From the NCBI RefSeq assembly GCF_905475345.1, contig NC_066589.1, positions 5,702,001 to 5,766,000 of the forward strand: a stretch of DNA of 64,000 nucleotides. Direction: 5' to 3'. A program made the position numbers and the translations under genes. Source of the DNA: Vespula vulgaris (taxonomy: Eukaryota > Arthropoda > Insecta > Hymenoptera > Vespidae). Of the stretch, positions 24,249 through 36,016 are shown one piece after another; position 1 is the stretch's first letter; every line of letters begins with the position of its first letter. The notes beneath the pieces are model-generated. The model was not told the origin of the DNA and did no database searches. It saw only the letters and a list, made by a program, of their open reading frames with translations.

Positions 24249-25669
24249 ATGTCTTCATTGATCGTAGCACACGATCAAAGCATCATGATGTTAGAATTTG
24301 CAGTTGAGAACGTAAGATCGAAAAAGTAATTCGATAGTTCTTCCCGCCAGAATTTCATATGATATTAACTTTTTGTTTGTCATAGCTGTACGTACCATGG
24401 AATTCTATCTTTGACAAGGCAATTTTGAAAAAGGTAACGGTAATGTTTCGTTTTTTGGATGAGGATTGGACCGAGCTTTTACCAAATCGGCGCGATCATT
24501 GTCCTTACCGTGGTTCGAATTACGAAAACGAACGATTTTATGGTGGACGTTCGGTAGTCTTTCCCTTACCCGAATCATGTTTCGAAAAACCTATGAATGC
24601 GATTGATATTCAAATCTACGTATTTAAAGAGATATGCGATTATTTCGAGCTCGACTCTTGCGAGAACGTAGGATTCGTATTATTGAGAGTCGATCATTTG
24701 ATTAATGCCATTATCAAGGAATTAAAAGAACGTAAAGAACTTGGTCTATATTTGTGCAATTCTCATGAAAACGAGCCTATTTCGAGGTATAACTGAATTA
24801 CGATGTATTTTATTCAAACGTTTATTACAATGAAATAATTTGACAACGATTAAAATTATAGATCATTGGTAGGAACGTATACGTTAATGAACGACGACTT
24901 AAAGAATACTGAAGCAACAATAAAAATATATATACGTATCACTTATCTTGGTAATTGCGTTGTCACTGAATTTGAGAACAGTAGAGGTATAAAAACGGCG
25001 TTTCATTGTCGTAAGGATAACATCGAAGGACTTCCTTACCAATTACGCGAGTTAACATCAGAGAATCTTAAGACTGGTTGTTGGGGTAGTCAATCCTATA
25101 TAACACCGGCGATTCTAAAGAAGTTAAAGTGTTACTGCGCAAAAGATAAGATAGAGAAACAAATATTAGCCGAAATGATAGCACATGCTGAAGCTACTCG
25201 TGCTGCTGAAGAAGCTCGTGCCGCTGAAGCTGCTCGTGCCGCTAAAGCTGCTCGTGCCGCTGAAATAGCACGTGCTAATGAAGCTATTCGTGCTTCTGAA
25301 GAAGCTCGTGCTGCTGAAGCTCGTGCCGCTGAAGCTGCTTTGAAAGGTATCGGAAAAGAAGACTCTAATAAGAAGAAGAAAAGTAAAAAGAAGGATATGG
25401 GTGCTGATGCTCAAATCCTTGCTAACATCGATAATATTTATGAAGAAAGGATTCGTCTTTTAATGGAGGCAATGAAGGAACGTAAAAGTCGAGGATTAGG
25501 TCCTCCTGCTGCAGCTTTTGGTATAAAAGATGCAAGAAAGATTTGCTCTCCATTATTTACTATACCTTGTATTCAAGTTTGTTCTCCTGCTTGTAATCCC
25601 TTTTTCCCCTGTTCGAACTTTATGCCTGATGTCGGAGGATATCTAACATATACTACATGCTGCTTATGA
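24249..25669 (+). CDS. Uncharacterised 423-aa protein with Ala/Arg/Glu repeat and Cys-rich tail
   Basis: Exons 24249-24311, 24386-24786, 24862-25669 (1272 nt, all junctions GT-AG and in phase). The start MSSLIVAHDQSIM is the first in-frame ATG; ATGs at 24285 and 24288 are alternatives. The first 280 residues alternate hydrophobic strands and look like a folded beta-rich domain (LYVPWNSIFDK, IDIQIYVFKEICDYFEL, IKIYIRITYLGNCVVTEFE). Residues about 255-325 form a helical Ala/Arg/Glu repeat (AEAARAAKAARAAEIARANE), then a basic Lys cluster, then a Cys-rich C-terminus ending TCCL. I do not recognise the family. A C2-like scaffold of the type found in cytoskeletal or sperm proteins is a guess. AATAAA at 25684 follows closely. 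Confidence 0.85.
25196..25345 (+). repeat. Coding GCTCGTGCCGCTGAA-type minisatellite
   Basis: Within the previous gene, 15-bp units coding A-R-A-A-E are repeated about nine times with drift (endings GAAGCT, AAAGCT, GAAATA). The mixture of clean and diverged units suggests expansion by slippage under selection for a charged helix. Confidence 0.8.
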
Positions 25670-25683
25670 AATAGAATATGTGC

Positions 25684-25689
25684 AATAAA
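25684..25689 (+). terminator. Polyadenylation signal of the uncharacterised gene
   Basis: Exact AATAAA 15 nt after the stop codon, so the 3' UTR is very short. Confidence 0.6.
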
Positions 25690-26327
25690 ATATTAATGAA
25701 ATTAAATTAAAAAGTAATTCTTATCAGCATTAATGGTTATATATTACGATGATAATAACCAACGATTTCATCATCGTAATGGTTACCAGTATTAAACAAA
25801 TTTTAGTCATTTACAATAATTATTCATGATCAAAACAGATAAATGTGAATATTTTTTAATGTTTTTATTTTTCGGAAAATTTTTGTAAAATTTAATGATA
25901 AGTGACTAACATTTAAGTAAAAATTATTTTTTTCTGAACGATTATTTTTTTTTTTTTTTTTTTTTGAAAGAATGTTATTTTTGGTATCTGATTTTAATGT
26001 TAGGTGGCAGCACTTAAGCTCCTGTTGTATCTGCTTCTATTCGCTTTACTGATCAAGGTAAAATGAGGTTATATTAGTTCTTCCAAATCAACGTATTAGA
26101 TATTTTAAGAATTTAAATATAATTGTATTGATTTAATATTGTTGTGCAAATATTGTATAAATACTTGTATAAAGAGGTATATGTTTTCATGTAATTATTG
26201 ATTATAAAATTTAGGTTATTTTAATATAGTTTTAGTATTTGTAATTTAATTTTGTATAAGTTCGAGTTATTGCAGCTATACAGCATATAAGAATCTACTT
26301 TTACTGTCAAGGTATCTTTGAATCATT
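25690..26327. other. Intergenic, upstream region of mRpL14
   Basis: AT-rich spacer with a poly(T) run near 25946-25965. No coding exon is seen. A 5' UTR exon of mRpL14 may lie between 26000 and 26320, but I cannot fix a donor/acceptor pair. Confidence 0.5.
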
Positions 26328-26847
26328 ATGTTACTTCACACTGCTGCATTGAGTATTGCTTCAAGAAGCATTAGCACTTCTGCTATTTCCAATCAAATTA
26401 TTAAATTAACTCGATTAAGAGTTGTTGATAATAGCGAGATAGGAAAACAAGCTATGTTAGAAGGAAGACCACCACGTTGTATTCATGTTTATAATAAAGT
26501 AGGAGTTGGGTATATTGGTAAGCAAGAAAAATAATATTTTATAGTAATTATATATTTAATTGTATAGTAAGATAATATTTTATCCTAATAAAGGTGACAA
26601 GGTATTAGTTGCTATAAAAGGTGAAAAGAAGAAAGGTATATTAGTTGGTTTAAAGCAAAATCAAAATCCAAAAGTACCTAAATTTGATTCCAATAATATA
26701 GTTCTCATAGATGACAATGGAACACCTTTAGGGACACGAATACATGTACCAATACCCCACATATTAAGAACATTATTGAAAGAGAAAACTCATAGCAAAG
26801 GAGCAGATTATACAAAGCTGCTCGCTATTGCCCCAAGATTTGTATAA
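26328..26847 (+). CDS. mRpL14: Mitochondrial large-subunit ribosomal protein L14 (uL14m)
   Basis: Two exons, 26328-26517 and 26594-26847 (444 nt, 147 aa; phase 1 at the junction). The first about 22 residues (LHTAALSIASRSISTSA) are Ser/Ala/Arg-rich like a mitochondrial presequence. The L14 fold follows: LTRLRVVDNSEIGKQAM, GDKVLVAIKGEKKKGILVGL, then NIVLIDDNGTPLGTRIHVPI and a C-terminal IAPRFV. It belongs to the 39S subunit near the factor-binding side. The start is the only ATG that gives the full conserved N-terminus. AATAAA at 26901-26906 lies about 55 nt past the stop. The next gene, Tom40, is also mitochondrial, but the two have separate promoters. Confidence 0.96.
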
Positions 26848-27536
26848 AACGTGCTGAGTAGATATATTTTTCTTCGAAAAGTTTACATAAAATAAGATAT
26901 AATAAATATAATGTATGCGAGCTGTTAATACTTATTTCATATTTATTTTCTATTATATATAAGTAGTAGAAATATATTCAAATCGACACATTTCGTGATG
27001 ATCGATTATGAAATATGGTGACTAACTTTCAAGCCAATAGAAATGTTTCATTTAACTTTATTGTTTCCCTAGATTATTAGCATTTCTATTGGATAAAAAT
27101 GTAAAGCATGATATTTCCTAGTGATTTTAAAAATCGACTAATAATTATTTTAATAAAATTATAAATAATACGATCGTTCAGTGATTATCTCGAAAATATT
27201 GAATTTATCCATATTATATAGAAAGAAATTTTAAAAAGAAAAAAATAAGTATGAACATAGGCATAAAACGCTTGATCTATGAATATAGTGTAAAACGCTA
27301 CGAGGAAAAGAGGAAACTCATGGTCTAAGTGGCAGTGGTTGCTCTCCTTTACAAATGGCGACTTACGGTGAAACACGCCGACTTTTATAACCGCCAGAGT
27401 AGATTGATTGCTTTCGTGTAAGTAAACGGTAGAAGTATTAGCAAGACCTAGTATCCTCGATAACATTATTGATATAGATTGTAGGTCGAGGAAAGTGTGA
27501 GAAACTTGTTGGAATAAGGTAAGGAAATTCGAAAAA
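26848..27536 (+). promoter_or_regulatory. mRpL14 3' UTR and upstream region / 5' UTR of Tom40
   Basis: Contains an exact 12-bp inverted repeat (27034-27045 and 27081-27092) that carries a CCAAT sequence in each orientation, and a GC-richer segment near 27325-27430. No coding exon is seen. Transcription of Tom40 probably starts within 27300-27500. Confidence 0.5.
26901..26906 (+). terminator. Polyadenylation signal of mRpL14
   Basis: Exact AATAAA shortly downstream of the mRpL14 stop codon. Confidence 0.6.
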
Positions 27537-29089
27537 ATGGGAAACGTGTCGGCTACTTCTGCTCCTCCACCACCTCCGCCTCCAACATCGGCTCCTACAC
27601 TTCCTCAGCTCGAAAAAACAGATCCCACGACCGGGGTCACGACTGCTCAGACGTCGGAACACCTTGAAAATCCTGGCACGATCGAGGACCTTCATAAGAA
27701 ATGCAAAGGTATTTTTTAAATTACATGTTATTACGGGACGTTGGTATCTCATAAATATATACTTCCACCGGTTTTCAAATTTTTATGACATAAAATTTAA
27801 TTCTTTTTTTATTTTGCCGTGTTTAAGTATTGAAAAACTAGCCGATCTTTTCATTAACAATATTTTTCCATTTGTTGTTATTCGTGCTTTAATTTTGTAA
27901 CGGAAAATATATATCTATGGTCTGTTACGTTAATTCCTTTTTTTTTTTAAATCCGTTGAACTTTTTGCAGATGTACTCCCTGTTAATTTTGAAGGAGCTA
28001 AGTTGATGTTGAATAAAGGCCTTAGTAATCACTTTCAGATTTCACATACGATTAATATGAGTTCTGTTACACCGTCTGGATACAGGTACGTCAATTGGAA
28101 GTATTTACTTGAATGACAACGATTGTGCGAATTTATCTTATTCCAGATTTGGTGCAACTTATGTGGGTACTAAGCAAATATGTCCTACGGAAGCTTATCC
28201 CGTTTTATTTGGTGATATTGATCCTATTGGAAATCTAAATGCTAATATAATTCATCAATTAGGACAGAGATTAAGGGCAAAGGTAGCTGTTCAAGTACAA
28301 AGAAATAAATTTACTGCAGTACAAATGACAAATGATTATCGTGGTGATGCTTACACAGCTTCTCTTACATTAGGTAATCCGGATATACTTAATGGGTCTG
28401 GTAAGTATATTGCATATGATAGTAATCTTAATTGATTTGTATTTTAACAGTGAGTAATATTAATGACACGATTTTTCAGGTGTTTTAGTTATGCACTATC
28501 TTCAGAGCATAACTCCATCTATTGCTCTGGGAGGTGAACTTGCATATCAACGTGGACCAGGATTACCTGGAGGACAAATTGTTGTTGTGTCAGCCGCTGG
28601 CAGATATACAAATGGAGAGTCTACAATTAGTTGTAGTTTAGGTTAATATATCATTAGTAATGTTAATATTTGATTATTTTCTTCATAATTAAAAATTTTC
28701 TTTTTTTTTTTTTTAATCAGGTCTGGCGGGTTGTCACGTTTGTTTTCATCAGAAAGCTAGTCAGAATTTGCAAGTAGGTGTAGAATTGGAAATTAATGCA
28801 CGATTACAAGAGTCCACAGGTACCATTGCTTATCAAGTTGATTTACCTAAAGCAGATTTATTGTTCAGAGGTACTATACATTCTCTAGATCAATCTGTAC
28901 TAAAAAAATAATAATTTTATACTTATATTTACTTTTGAAAATATTGCAGGAAGTGTTGATACGACTTGGACGGTGGGAGCAGTTTTAGAAAAGAAATTAC
29001 AACCATTGCCATTTTCTTTTGCACTTAGTGGCATGCTCAATCATAGCAAACAACAATTTAGACTTGGTTGTGGCCTTATTATTGGCTAA
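27537..29089 (+). CDS. Tom40: Mitochondrial import receptor subunit TOM40
   Basis: Six exons: 27537-27708, 27971-28085, 28147-28400, 28480-28641, 28721-28870, 28950-29089 (993 nt, 330 aa; every junction in phase). The protein opens with a Pro-rich cytosolic leader (SAPPPPPPPTSAPTLPQLEK), then the start of the eukaryotic porin barrel (VNFEGAKLMLNKGLSNHFQ). Typical Tom40 strands follow: GATYVGTKQICPTEAYPVLF, AKVAVQVQRNKFTAVQM, DYRGDAYTASLTLGNPD, GELAYQRGPGLPGGQIV, and a C-terminal strand FRLGCGLIIG. It forms the 19-stranded outer-membrane pore through which nearly all nuclear-encoded mitochondrial proteins enter. Length and order match insect Tom40; no defects seen. Confidence 0.97.
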
Positions 29090-31130
29090 GAGTTACGCTA
29101 GTTTACGTAATTGATTTTTATCATACGGATGGAAAAGCAGTGCTTTACTGCCGTGTTATTAAAGATAACAATGTAACTAGCATTTATGATGCAAAGTTAG
29201 TCTCTTTTCTCAGTCTCTCATCCATCATTTATTATACATCTCTAGTAAAGGTATATTCGAGTATATAATTAAACATTCACTTAATACACTGTAAGGTCAG
29301 TGAATTATAAAATATTCCAAAGTCACAACACATCAAATTACTACTTCTATCACTGCATTTATAGCATTTTTGTTACAATTTCAAGTAAAAACAAATATTC
29401 ACTACATTTGTGGATTTGTAAAAACGAAAATGTACATAAATATCTGTGTGCTGATAACGAAAGATTTTTGGAGAATCATTATCTATATCCCAAATTGAGT
29501 TTTTTCAATCAAGTTATAATTCATTAATATGAAAGTATAGTGATTACAAATATAATGTTGACAAGACATACAAAAAATATTGTATAGATTTCTTTAATGT
29601 TTAAATATTACGTAACAAGAATCTTCTTAGGTTACAAAGTTATTGAAAAGATGTTTTTTAGTAAATAATACTTTACTTTAAAGAAACAACAGATATTATA
29701 TATATATATAGAATTTATTTATTATTACATAAAATATCAATGAATTATGAGTATAAATCATGGATAAATGCATTGTTGCAATATAAGAATATGTAATATT
29801 TTACATTTCTTACAATGTTAGCAAAATTGCTAAGTTCTTCATATGTGCATACTCATAAATTCTTTTTAAGTTTTATAACGATCAACTTATCCAAGTAAAA
29901 TTTTATCGACACCGTAAAAGAAATCATTAAAGACGGAACAAAAAGGTAAATAAAATACAACATGAAATGTCATAAATATTTTGGTATTTTTTGTTATTGC
30001 ATTATTTTTTACAAAGATTTATAAAGATTTATTTTACTCAGTTTTTGCAGAGTTAAATAAATAGAAGTTAATAATGAGATTGTGTATATTGTCGACAAGT
30101 TACGTAAGAGAGTAAACTTGCGAATTATTGTTAAATAAAAAATGCAGTTAATTCTCTTGGTTTTACATATTTATATGTTTCCTACAATTTTATTAGTAAG
30201 GTAATAGAAAAGTGAAAGAATAAACAAATAGAAGAATATTAACGATGATGAATAAATTCATTGTATATATGTAATTATGTGAGTAGTTGTAACGTGATCA
30301 TTGAAAATATGCATCATGTTAAACAATTTTATAACTCACATTAATAATACCGCGATTTTCATGAATGAAATAATATTATAACTTAATACATGCTTGATTT
30401 TTGCCAATGGATTAGCAAGACACTTATATTAGTAATGAAAAAAGAAGCGTATATATTATTTTACGTTTTGTTTGATACTCGACGATGTATTGTATATTTT
30501 TTTAATTCATAATTTGACACGATATATATATATTATTTCATTCATTATAATTTGTATATATTTTGTCCTATAATACCAACTTAAATATTTTATGGAGTTT
30601 TTTCGTTTAAGACTGCTTATCACTCTTGGTTTTCAAAAATTTGAAAATGTCATTTCCTCGTTTGAATCTTCAACTTTAAAATAAGATCTTATTTATCAAA
30701 ATCGTTCAAAAAATACATTTGGCGTAAACACTGTTTTCAATATTTTTTATGGGAAAAAAAGTTTCGTTTACCAACGTCCCTTGAAATTTGTAGCAAAAAA
30801 GAAAGTACTTCCACTAATGATTTCTATATAAACTTTTAAATGGGGTGTGTTTTGTTTCCATGAAGTAGACGATTGCCTGTTTATTTGTGCGCGTAAACTG
30901 ATGTTCAGATTTTCTTATCCATTTTAAATGTAAGGAAATTCATTTTGCAATGCCTCATATGGAGAAGCTACGATACTTACTCAAATATTTTAACGAGTTT
31001 TGGACAGATAATTCCATGGCAAAAATAATGTGTTCAGCTATTCATGTTAATGGGTTTAAGTTTTTGAGATACTGTTAAGCTTTAGGACAATTAGTAATTG
31101 TCATTATATTTTATATAGAAATGTAAAAAT
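29090..31130 (+). other. Tom40 3' UTR then gene-free AT-rich DNA
   Basis: No coding exon is supported. Open frames at 29068-29268 and 29300-29527 are AT-driven and without domains. The Tom40 3' end cannot be fixed. Confidence 0.5.
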
Positions 31131-31140
31131 TTTATTAGAA

Positions 31141-31226
31141 ATGTTAAGCAGAATGGTAAACATCTAGATTCGTAATTCAGGAATTATGAGTTTGAATCTG
31201 GATGGATTCCGTCTATTTTTTTTTTT
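31141..31226 (+). ncRNA. Degenerate tRNA-like / tRNA-derived element with T-run
   Basis: An A-box-like stretch (taagcagaatggtaaa) is followed by an anticodon-arm-like segment (ctaga ttcgtaa ttcag, one mismatch) and a B-box-like stretch (gagtttgaatctgg). About 11 T residues follow (31216-31226), as at a Pol III terminator. The acceptor stem does not pair, so this is not a working tRNA. A tRNA pseudogene or SINE remnant is likely. Confidence 0.25.
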
Positions 31227-32241
31227 CAATGTAAATGAACATAAATTAATTTGTTCTTTTTGTATGCATTTTTGCAAAAATCAAAGCGTGAGTTCGTTTC
31301 CATCTTAACTATGAGGTAGAACTAGCACTATTTTTTTTTGGTTTCCCTTGGATGAGTTTCCTCGTAGAAGTAATCTATTTTATATTATTACTATTACCAT
31401 TACTATTATTACTATGATAGTAATATATAATATCAAAATATAAGAATCAAAATAATGGTAAGAAGAAAAAATGTATATAAACTTAAATAATATATAAATC
31501 ATGTACATCATACATTATATACGACAATGGTGATTCATAATAACAGAAGAAGAAAGAATATATTTCTAATGAAAGAACAAGATCTCTGTCCACTTTTTTG
31601 GATACATTTCATATATGTTATCTTGCGTAATGATTTTTCGCGGAAATTCTCAACAAATCGTGCCTTTAATAATTTAGACACATGATGAGGTACGATTTAA
31701 ATAACAAGTGTACTTGCATCGATCGAATGCTATGCAGTCGTCAAATTTATTTTTTCTATGTTGCGTGGTTACAAAAGCAAAATTTTTTGCTTTCTTAACA
31801 GTTGTACAGATTGTATTTATAAAAGACAGTAGAGTTTAGTGAAATAAATTTAGCGACCTTCTGTTAATAAATAATTATTACGTATTGATTGATAATCAGT
31901 GCGTTATTGAAGAAGATATCAACCTACAATGATATCGACTCAGCTTATTTTCAACCACCTACGAATCAACCAATTCCTATCTATTCAAATCGTAGACAAA
32001 TATTTTGAAAACATCGCAGAATTTCTGAAATAGTAAGATCTACTATGAATTTTGTTTGAACGTTTGAAAACAGGAATGATTGTGTTCAATAGTAGTGGTT
32101 AGTCTTTTGAAGCTTTTCGAAAGTTTTGTTATTTACAGGGACTGACCTTTAGGATAGACCATAGGTCCTAAATTCTCGCTAAGTGGCATGTTTTCTAGAA
32201 GATTTTAGAATAGAGTCATTATTAGCTTGTGGGTCTCCAGA

Positions 32242-32344
32242 TGCAGCAACCTCCACGTGGTGAGACCTGGGTCGGTATTACTTGCAATTATTGGAATTTA
32301 TATCTAGATTATATAATGCAAGTACTACCGGGCGAATGGCTGCA
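32242..32344 (+). ncRNA. Candidate pre-miRNA-like hairpin
   Basis: The core spans 32272-32333. Its 5' arm (ggtattacttgcaattat) pairs with the 3' arm (ataatgcaagtactacc) over 17 bp with one mismatch and one bulge, enclosing a loop of about 20 nt. A second match (tgcagc at 32242, gctgca at 32339) brackets the core. Size and arm spacing suit an animal miRNA precursor. I cannot match either arm to a known family. Either strand could be the transcribed one. Confidence 0.45.
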
Positions 32345-34087
32345 TAATTTAGTGCGTTTCCCAAATCTTTTCTTTCCAATTCTAATTAAACATTAAATTA
32401 CTTATGTTTTGCGATGATGATCATACATGAATGGATAAATAGATAAGATATAGTAAAGTTCTGAAATAATTTCTTGAAGAAACGCATTGAAAAATTCCAA
32501 TAGTATTTCTTTATTGTATTTGTAATTCATATTTTTCCTATACCTGTTGCTGAAGTCACATGCGCTACGAGTAAAAGTTGGTGAACAGTTTTAATCGATA
32601 AGTTATCCATAGAGAGAGAAAGGGAATAAATCTAAAGAAGGATGATAAAAAAGTCATTCGTTTGGTTCGAGGCGCCATCGGTAGACATCTTTAGAATTAT
32701 TACGTATTCGTAAGAACCATTTTTTGTTATGCATTGTGTATGTATATTATATTTCCTTGCTTGACTCTCGTCGTAAATTTATAATTGCCAATATTCGAAA
32801 TGTTTTTCATATTAGCGATCGAGCCGAGAGACGAGAAGGTAAACGAGATCGTTCTCGATATGAACAAATGAAACGAGTATAAGACGCGTTACGTTAGTTA
32901 GAAAACCGGAAGAGAAACAATGAACGATTAGTATGGAAATCGTTTAGAGGCAATATAAATGAGTATGGACGGATACAGTGTGCGAACAACCACTTGGCGT
33001 CGAGTACAAAGCCAAGTTCTTCGCTCGTTCTTAGACTTCCATAACGACGTTTCTTCGACAAGGGTCAGGCATTATTATCGTTTCTAGTTGATGTTACTAC
33101 CACAGTTAACGTTTTACTCCTTTATGTGCATGCACCTACCTATAATTTCATCTACTGGGTGTCCATCGAATTTCAAATTCATAATACTGTCATCCATCTT
33201 GGTATCTTCCTGATATCATTTTTGTATCATTTTTGTATCATTTTGGTATCACGAATCGTAGAATCCATTTATTTCGACATCACCATTAGAAAATAATTTG
33301 AATAAAAATATTAAACCTTCATGAAAAAGATATGATCACAAATATGAAAATTTTAGTTAATGAAATGTAAAAATAAGGTATGAAATATATATTCTGTTAA
33401 GGAGAATGGAAATTAATAATTATAATTGTTTTTGTTACAGATAAAAGTATGTCAATGTCCATTTATAATCCTAAAAGAACAACTTGATATTCCCGCTTAA
33501 AAGTAGATAGCTATGATATCCGTATATTCGAGATTACGGTGGTACGGGGTGATTTGAACGCTCACAATGCCAGGAATCGATGTCGTACCTGATACACATA
33601 TAAATCTACATACATATATATATATAATATATGTGTGTGTATGATATATATATGTATGTACGTACGCAACGTGCTCGAAAGTGCGACTTTGCAGGGTCAC
33701 GTTACAGAATACATCTGCGACAATCAGAATGCATGTTACGTTAGACAGTTCGATAAGAAAATGACGATCCTCGCTGCTGTAATTTACACATCATAAATTT
33801 GAATATTTAGCGATGTGATTTTTTTAGTCGATAAGTGAGTTCGTGAATCTGTATTAAACAGTAAGTGAATATTTATGTTACATATCGATCTATTCATTAA
33901 GAAAATTTCTTACTAATTATATTTATAAAGTATCAACTATTTATATTTACGATATTAACAACAAGTTGACATCTTCATTGGATTCCAATTTAGTAATCAC
34001 TGATATTAAAAAGTATCCAAACTTGCATCAGGGTTGTTCGTGATTATTCTGAGAATATGAATAATTTTCAACGTGTGGAAAGTGACG
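32345..34087. other. Gene-free region with possible core promoter
   Basis: No coding exon is seen. A TATA-like box (tataaat, 32954-32960) is followed by a CAGT initiator-like site at 32976-32979 and GC-richer sequence to about 33060. The spacing is a little short for a canonical pair. The tract 33620-33660 is AT/GT-repetitive. Confidence 0.3.
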
Positions 34088-34468
34088 ATGAATAGGGTTG
34101 TTACCAGCAGCGGATTTAATTTTCGAGGTGTCCGAGGTGTTATCAATTTTTGGATTCTCATTATAATAAATGTATGTATGTACAGTATATATTTTTTCGA
34201 TTCAATTGTTCATGCAAATGATGATGAGGAGTATATTTCATTTAGTGATGCAATGAAGTGGATACTCTTCATTATAGTCCCACATTTGATTACAGTCGCA
34301 AATATAGAAATAAAAATTATATATCCGTCATTGGATATTAAATTAGACATATTATATGATATAAATTCATATTGTTGTATAGGAGCTTCTATCTTATGGG
34401 GCCAGAAACAATTACTTTCACTACTTGTTTGTAAATCCGCTACTGCTTGTTATTATGACTCATTTTAA
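34088..34468 (+). CDS. Doubtful open frame, 126 aa, with hydrophobic segments
   Basis: Reads from ATG 34088 (MNRVVTSSGFNFRG). Hydrophobic segments are INFWILIIINVCMYSIYFF and WILFIIVPHLITVANI, with an acidic stretch (HANDDEEY) between them. I recognise no family. In DNA this AT-rich, hydrophobic frames arise by chance, and no splice sites frame it. It might be a small membrane protein or a decayed chemoreceptor piece. Confidence 0.2.
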   Translation: MNRVVTSSGFNFRGVRGVINFWILIIINVCMYSIYFFDSIVHANDDEEYISFSDAMKWILFIIVPHLITVANIEIKIIYPSLDIKLDILYDINSYCCIGASILWGQKQLLSLLVCKSATACYYDSF

Positions 34469-35187
34469 AATCCTGTAAATACATAACATTTTCTCTTTGT
34501 TACTGAAGGTTATTCTTTCAACTTCATATATTATATCCTTTTCTATCTTTATTTTTGAAGTAGGAATGAATCAATACAGTAAGAAAACAAGATGATTTAT
34601 CGCTTTTATTTTCGAAACTTTAAAGAATACTTTTTTGAAATGTTTTGGAAGTATTTTGTTGGAAGAATTTATCAAAATAGATTTTATTGAATTTAGTGTT
34701 GTTTACTATAATAAATACATTTTAAAGCGAATCTAGGTAGCAGAGGTAGGAAACCATAAAAATATTTCATCGTCAACAAGTAATACAATTTCAAGTTATT
34801 TTTTCCAAAATTTTTCTTACAAACAAAATGAACCTATCGAATGAATACTTTTTAATATAATTTCAATTTTTTACAGACGAGTAAACAAAAAGATTGGATA
34901 CAAAAAGTATGCGATTCAGGAAGAAAACAATGATTTAACGATTCTCTCAGTCTTCTTCCTTTCTTTTTTACATTGGCTTTATTACAAAAAATAAGTATAT
35001 CTGAATAGCATATATACTACGTCCAATGTTCAAACGTTGAAGAGCGAGAGGGTGTCTTGGCCACGCTCCTTTCCTCCCTTCTCTCTTTCTCTCTCACTGT
35101 CTCTCTCTCTTTGAACTTCTCACTGATAAGAGACTTATGCGCGCGCAGAAGTAAGAAGAACGCGTTTCTCCCAGCTCGATTCGCGCC

Positions 35188-35224
35188 ATGCCCACTACCT
35201 TGCTAAGCAGGACGTGGTGGGCAT
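35188..35224. repeat. 37-nt near-perfect hairpin in a CT-rich promoter-like region
   Basis: The outer stem atgcccactac / gtggtgggcat pairs over 11 positions with one G:U. The inner cttgc / gcagg adds five pairs around a three-base loop. It lies between CT-rich tracts. Confidence 0.75.
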
Positions 35225-35286
35225 CAATTCCTCTCCCCTCTCCAACTTTAGTTTGACCTAAGTATTCGCTTCGTGGAGTTCACCCC

Positions 35287-35431
35287 CTCCTCTCATTTTC
35301 TTTCTCTGTTTCTATTTCTCTCTCTCTCTCTCTTTCTCTTTCTCTATTACTTGAGTTAGCCAATACTTCCTTTTCTTTTCCATTCTCTCTGTCTCTGTCT
35401 CTCTCTCTCTTTCTCTCTCTGTTTCTCTCCC

Positions 35432-35467
<36 letters not shown>

Positions 35468-35488
35468 CTTCCCTTTCTTTTTCTCTTT
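35287..35488. repeat. (CT)n-rich microsatellite cluster
   Basis: Interrupted CT and TTTCT units. In insects such GAGA arrays often occur at developmental promoters. The minus-strand frames reading as Arg-Glu repeats are produced by the repeat. Confidence 0.92.
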
Positions 35489-35744
35489 GGTGCTCGCGCC
35501 ACGTTCGCCACAGCTCGGGCTCTATGTACATAATATACACGAGCTCCGCTTTCGATCATAGAGCAGTGGCCAACGAGAGAGTCTCGTATTAGAACGAGCG
35601 AGTAAAGAAATTTTATTTTCAACGACTCGTCGATCGGTACTCACGCAAGCCTTACTACTTACTCATTACGTTTCTGTCTTTTGCTTCGAACGTCTGGAGA
35701 GATATCATTCGAGAGAAATAAGCGAGAAATTGATAGATAAAAAA

Positions 35745-35785
35745 AGAGAGAGAGGGAGAGAAAGAAAGAGAGAGGGAGAGAAAGG

Positions 35786-35844
<59 letters not shown>
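35745..35844. repeat. (GA)n microsatellite
   Basis: Nearly pure GA over the last 55 nt, with imperfect GA/GAAA before. Opposite in orientation to the CT cluster at 35287-35488, so the two could pair in RNA around the segment between them. Confidence 0.93.
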
Positions 35845-35845
<1 letters not shown>

Positions 35846-36016
35846 GGCTAAAAGAATAAAAAGGTTAGCTTGCAAAACTAGTTTTCTATTGAAGGGATAG
35901 GGATAAAAAACAAAACGCTGACAGTAATTCATTGATGAATACGCTGGTTGATGTAATATTCATTGTGATTTACTACTCTATCTTTTCTGCCGATTTGGAC
36001 ACTTTTGAAGAGGAAG

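Noticed and set aside
27438..27752. Minus-strand open frame over the Tom40 first exon
   Set aside because: It is antisense to a well-supported coding exon and has no recognisable domain.
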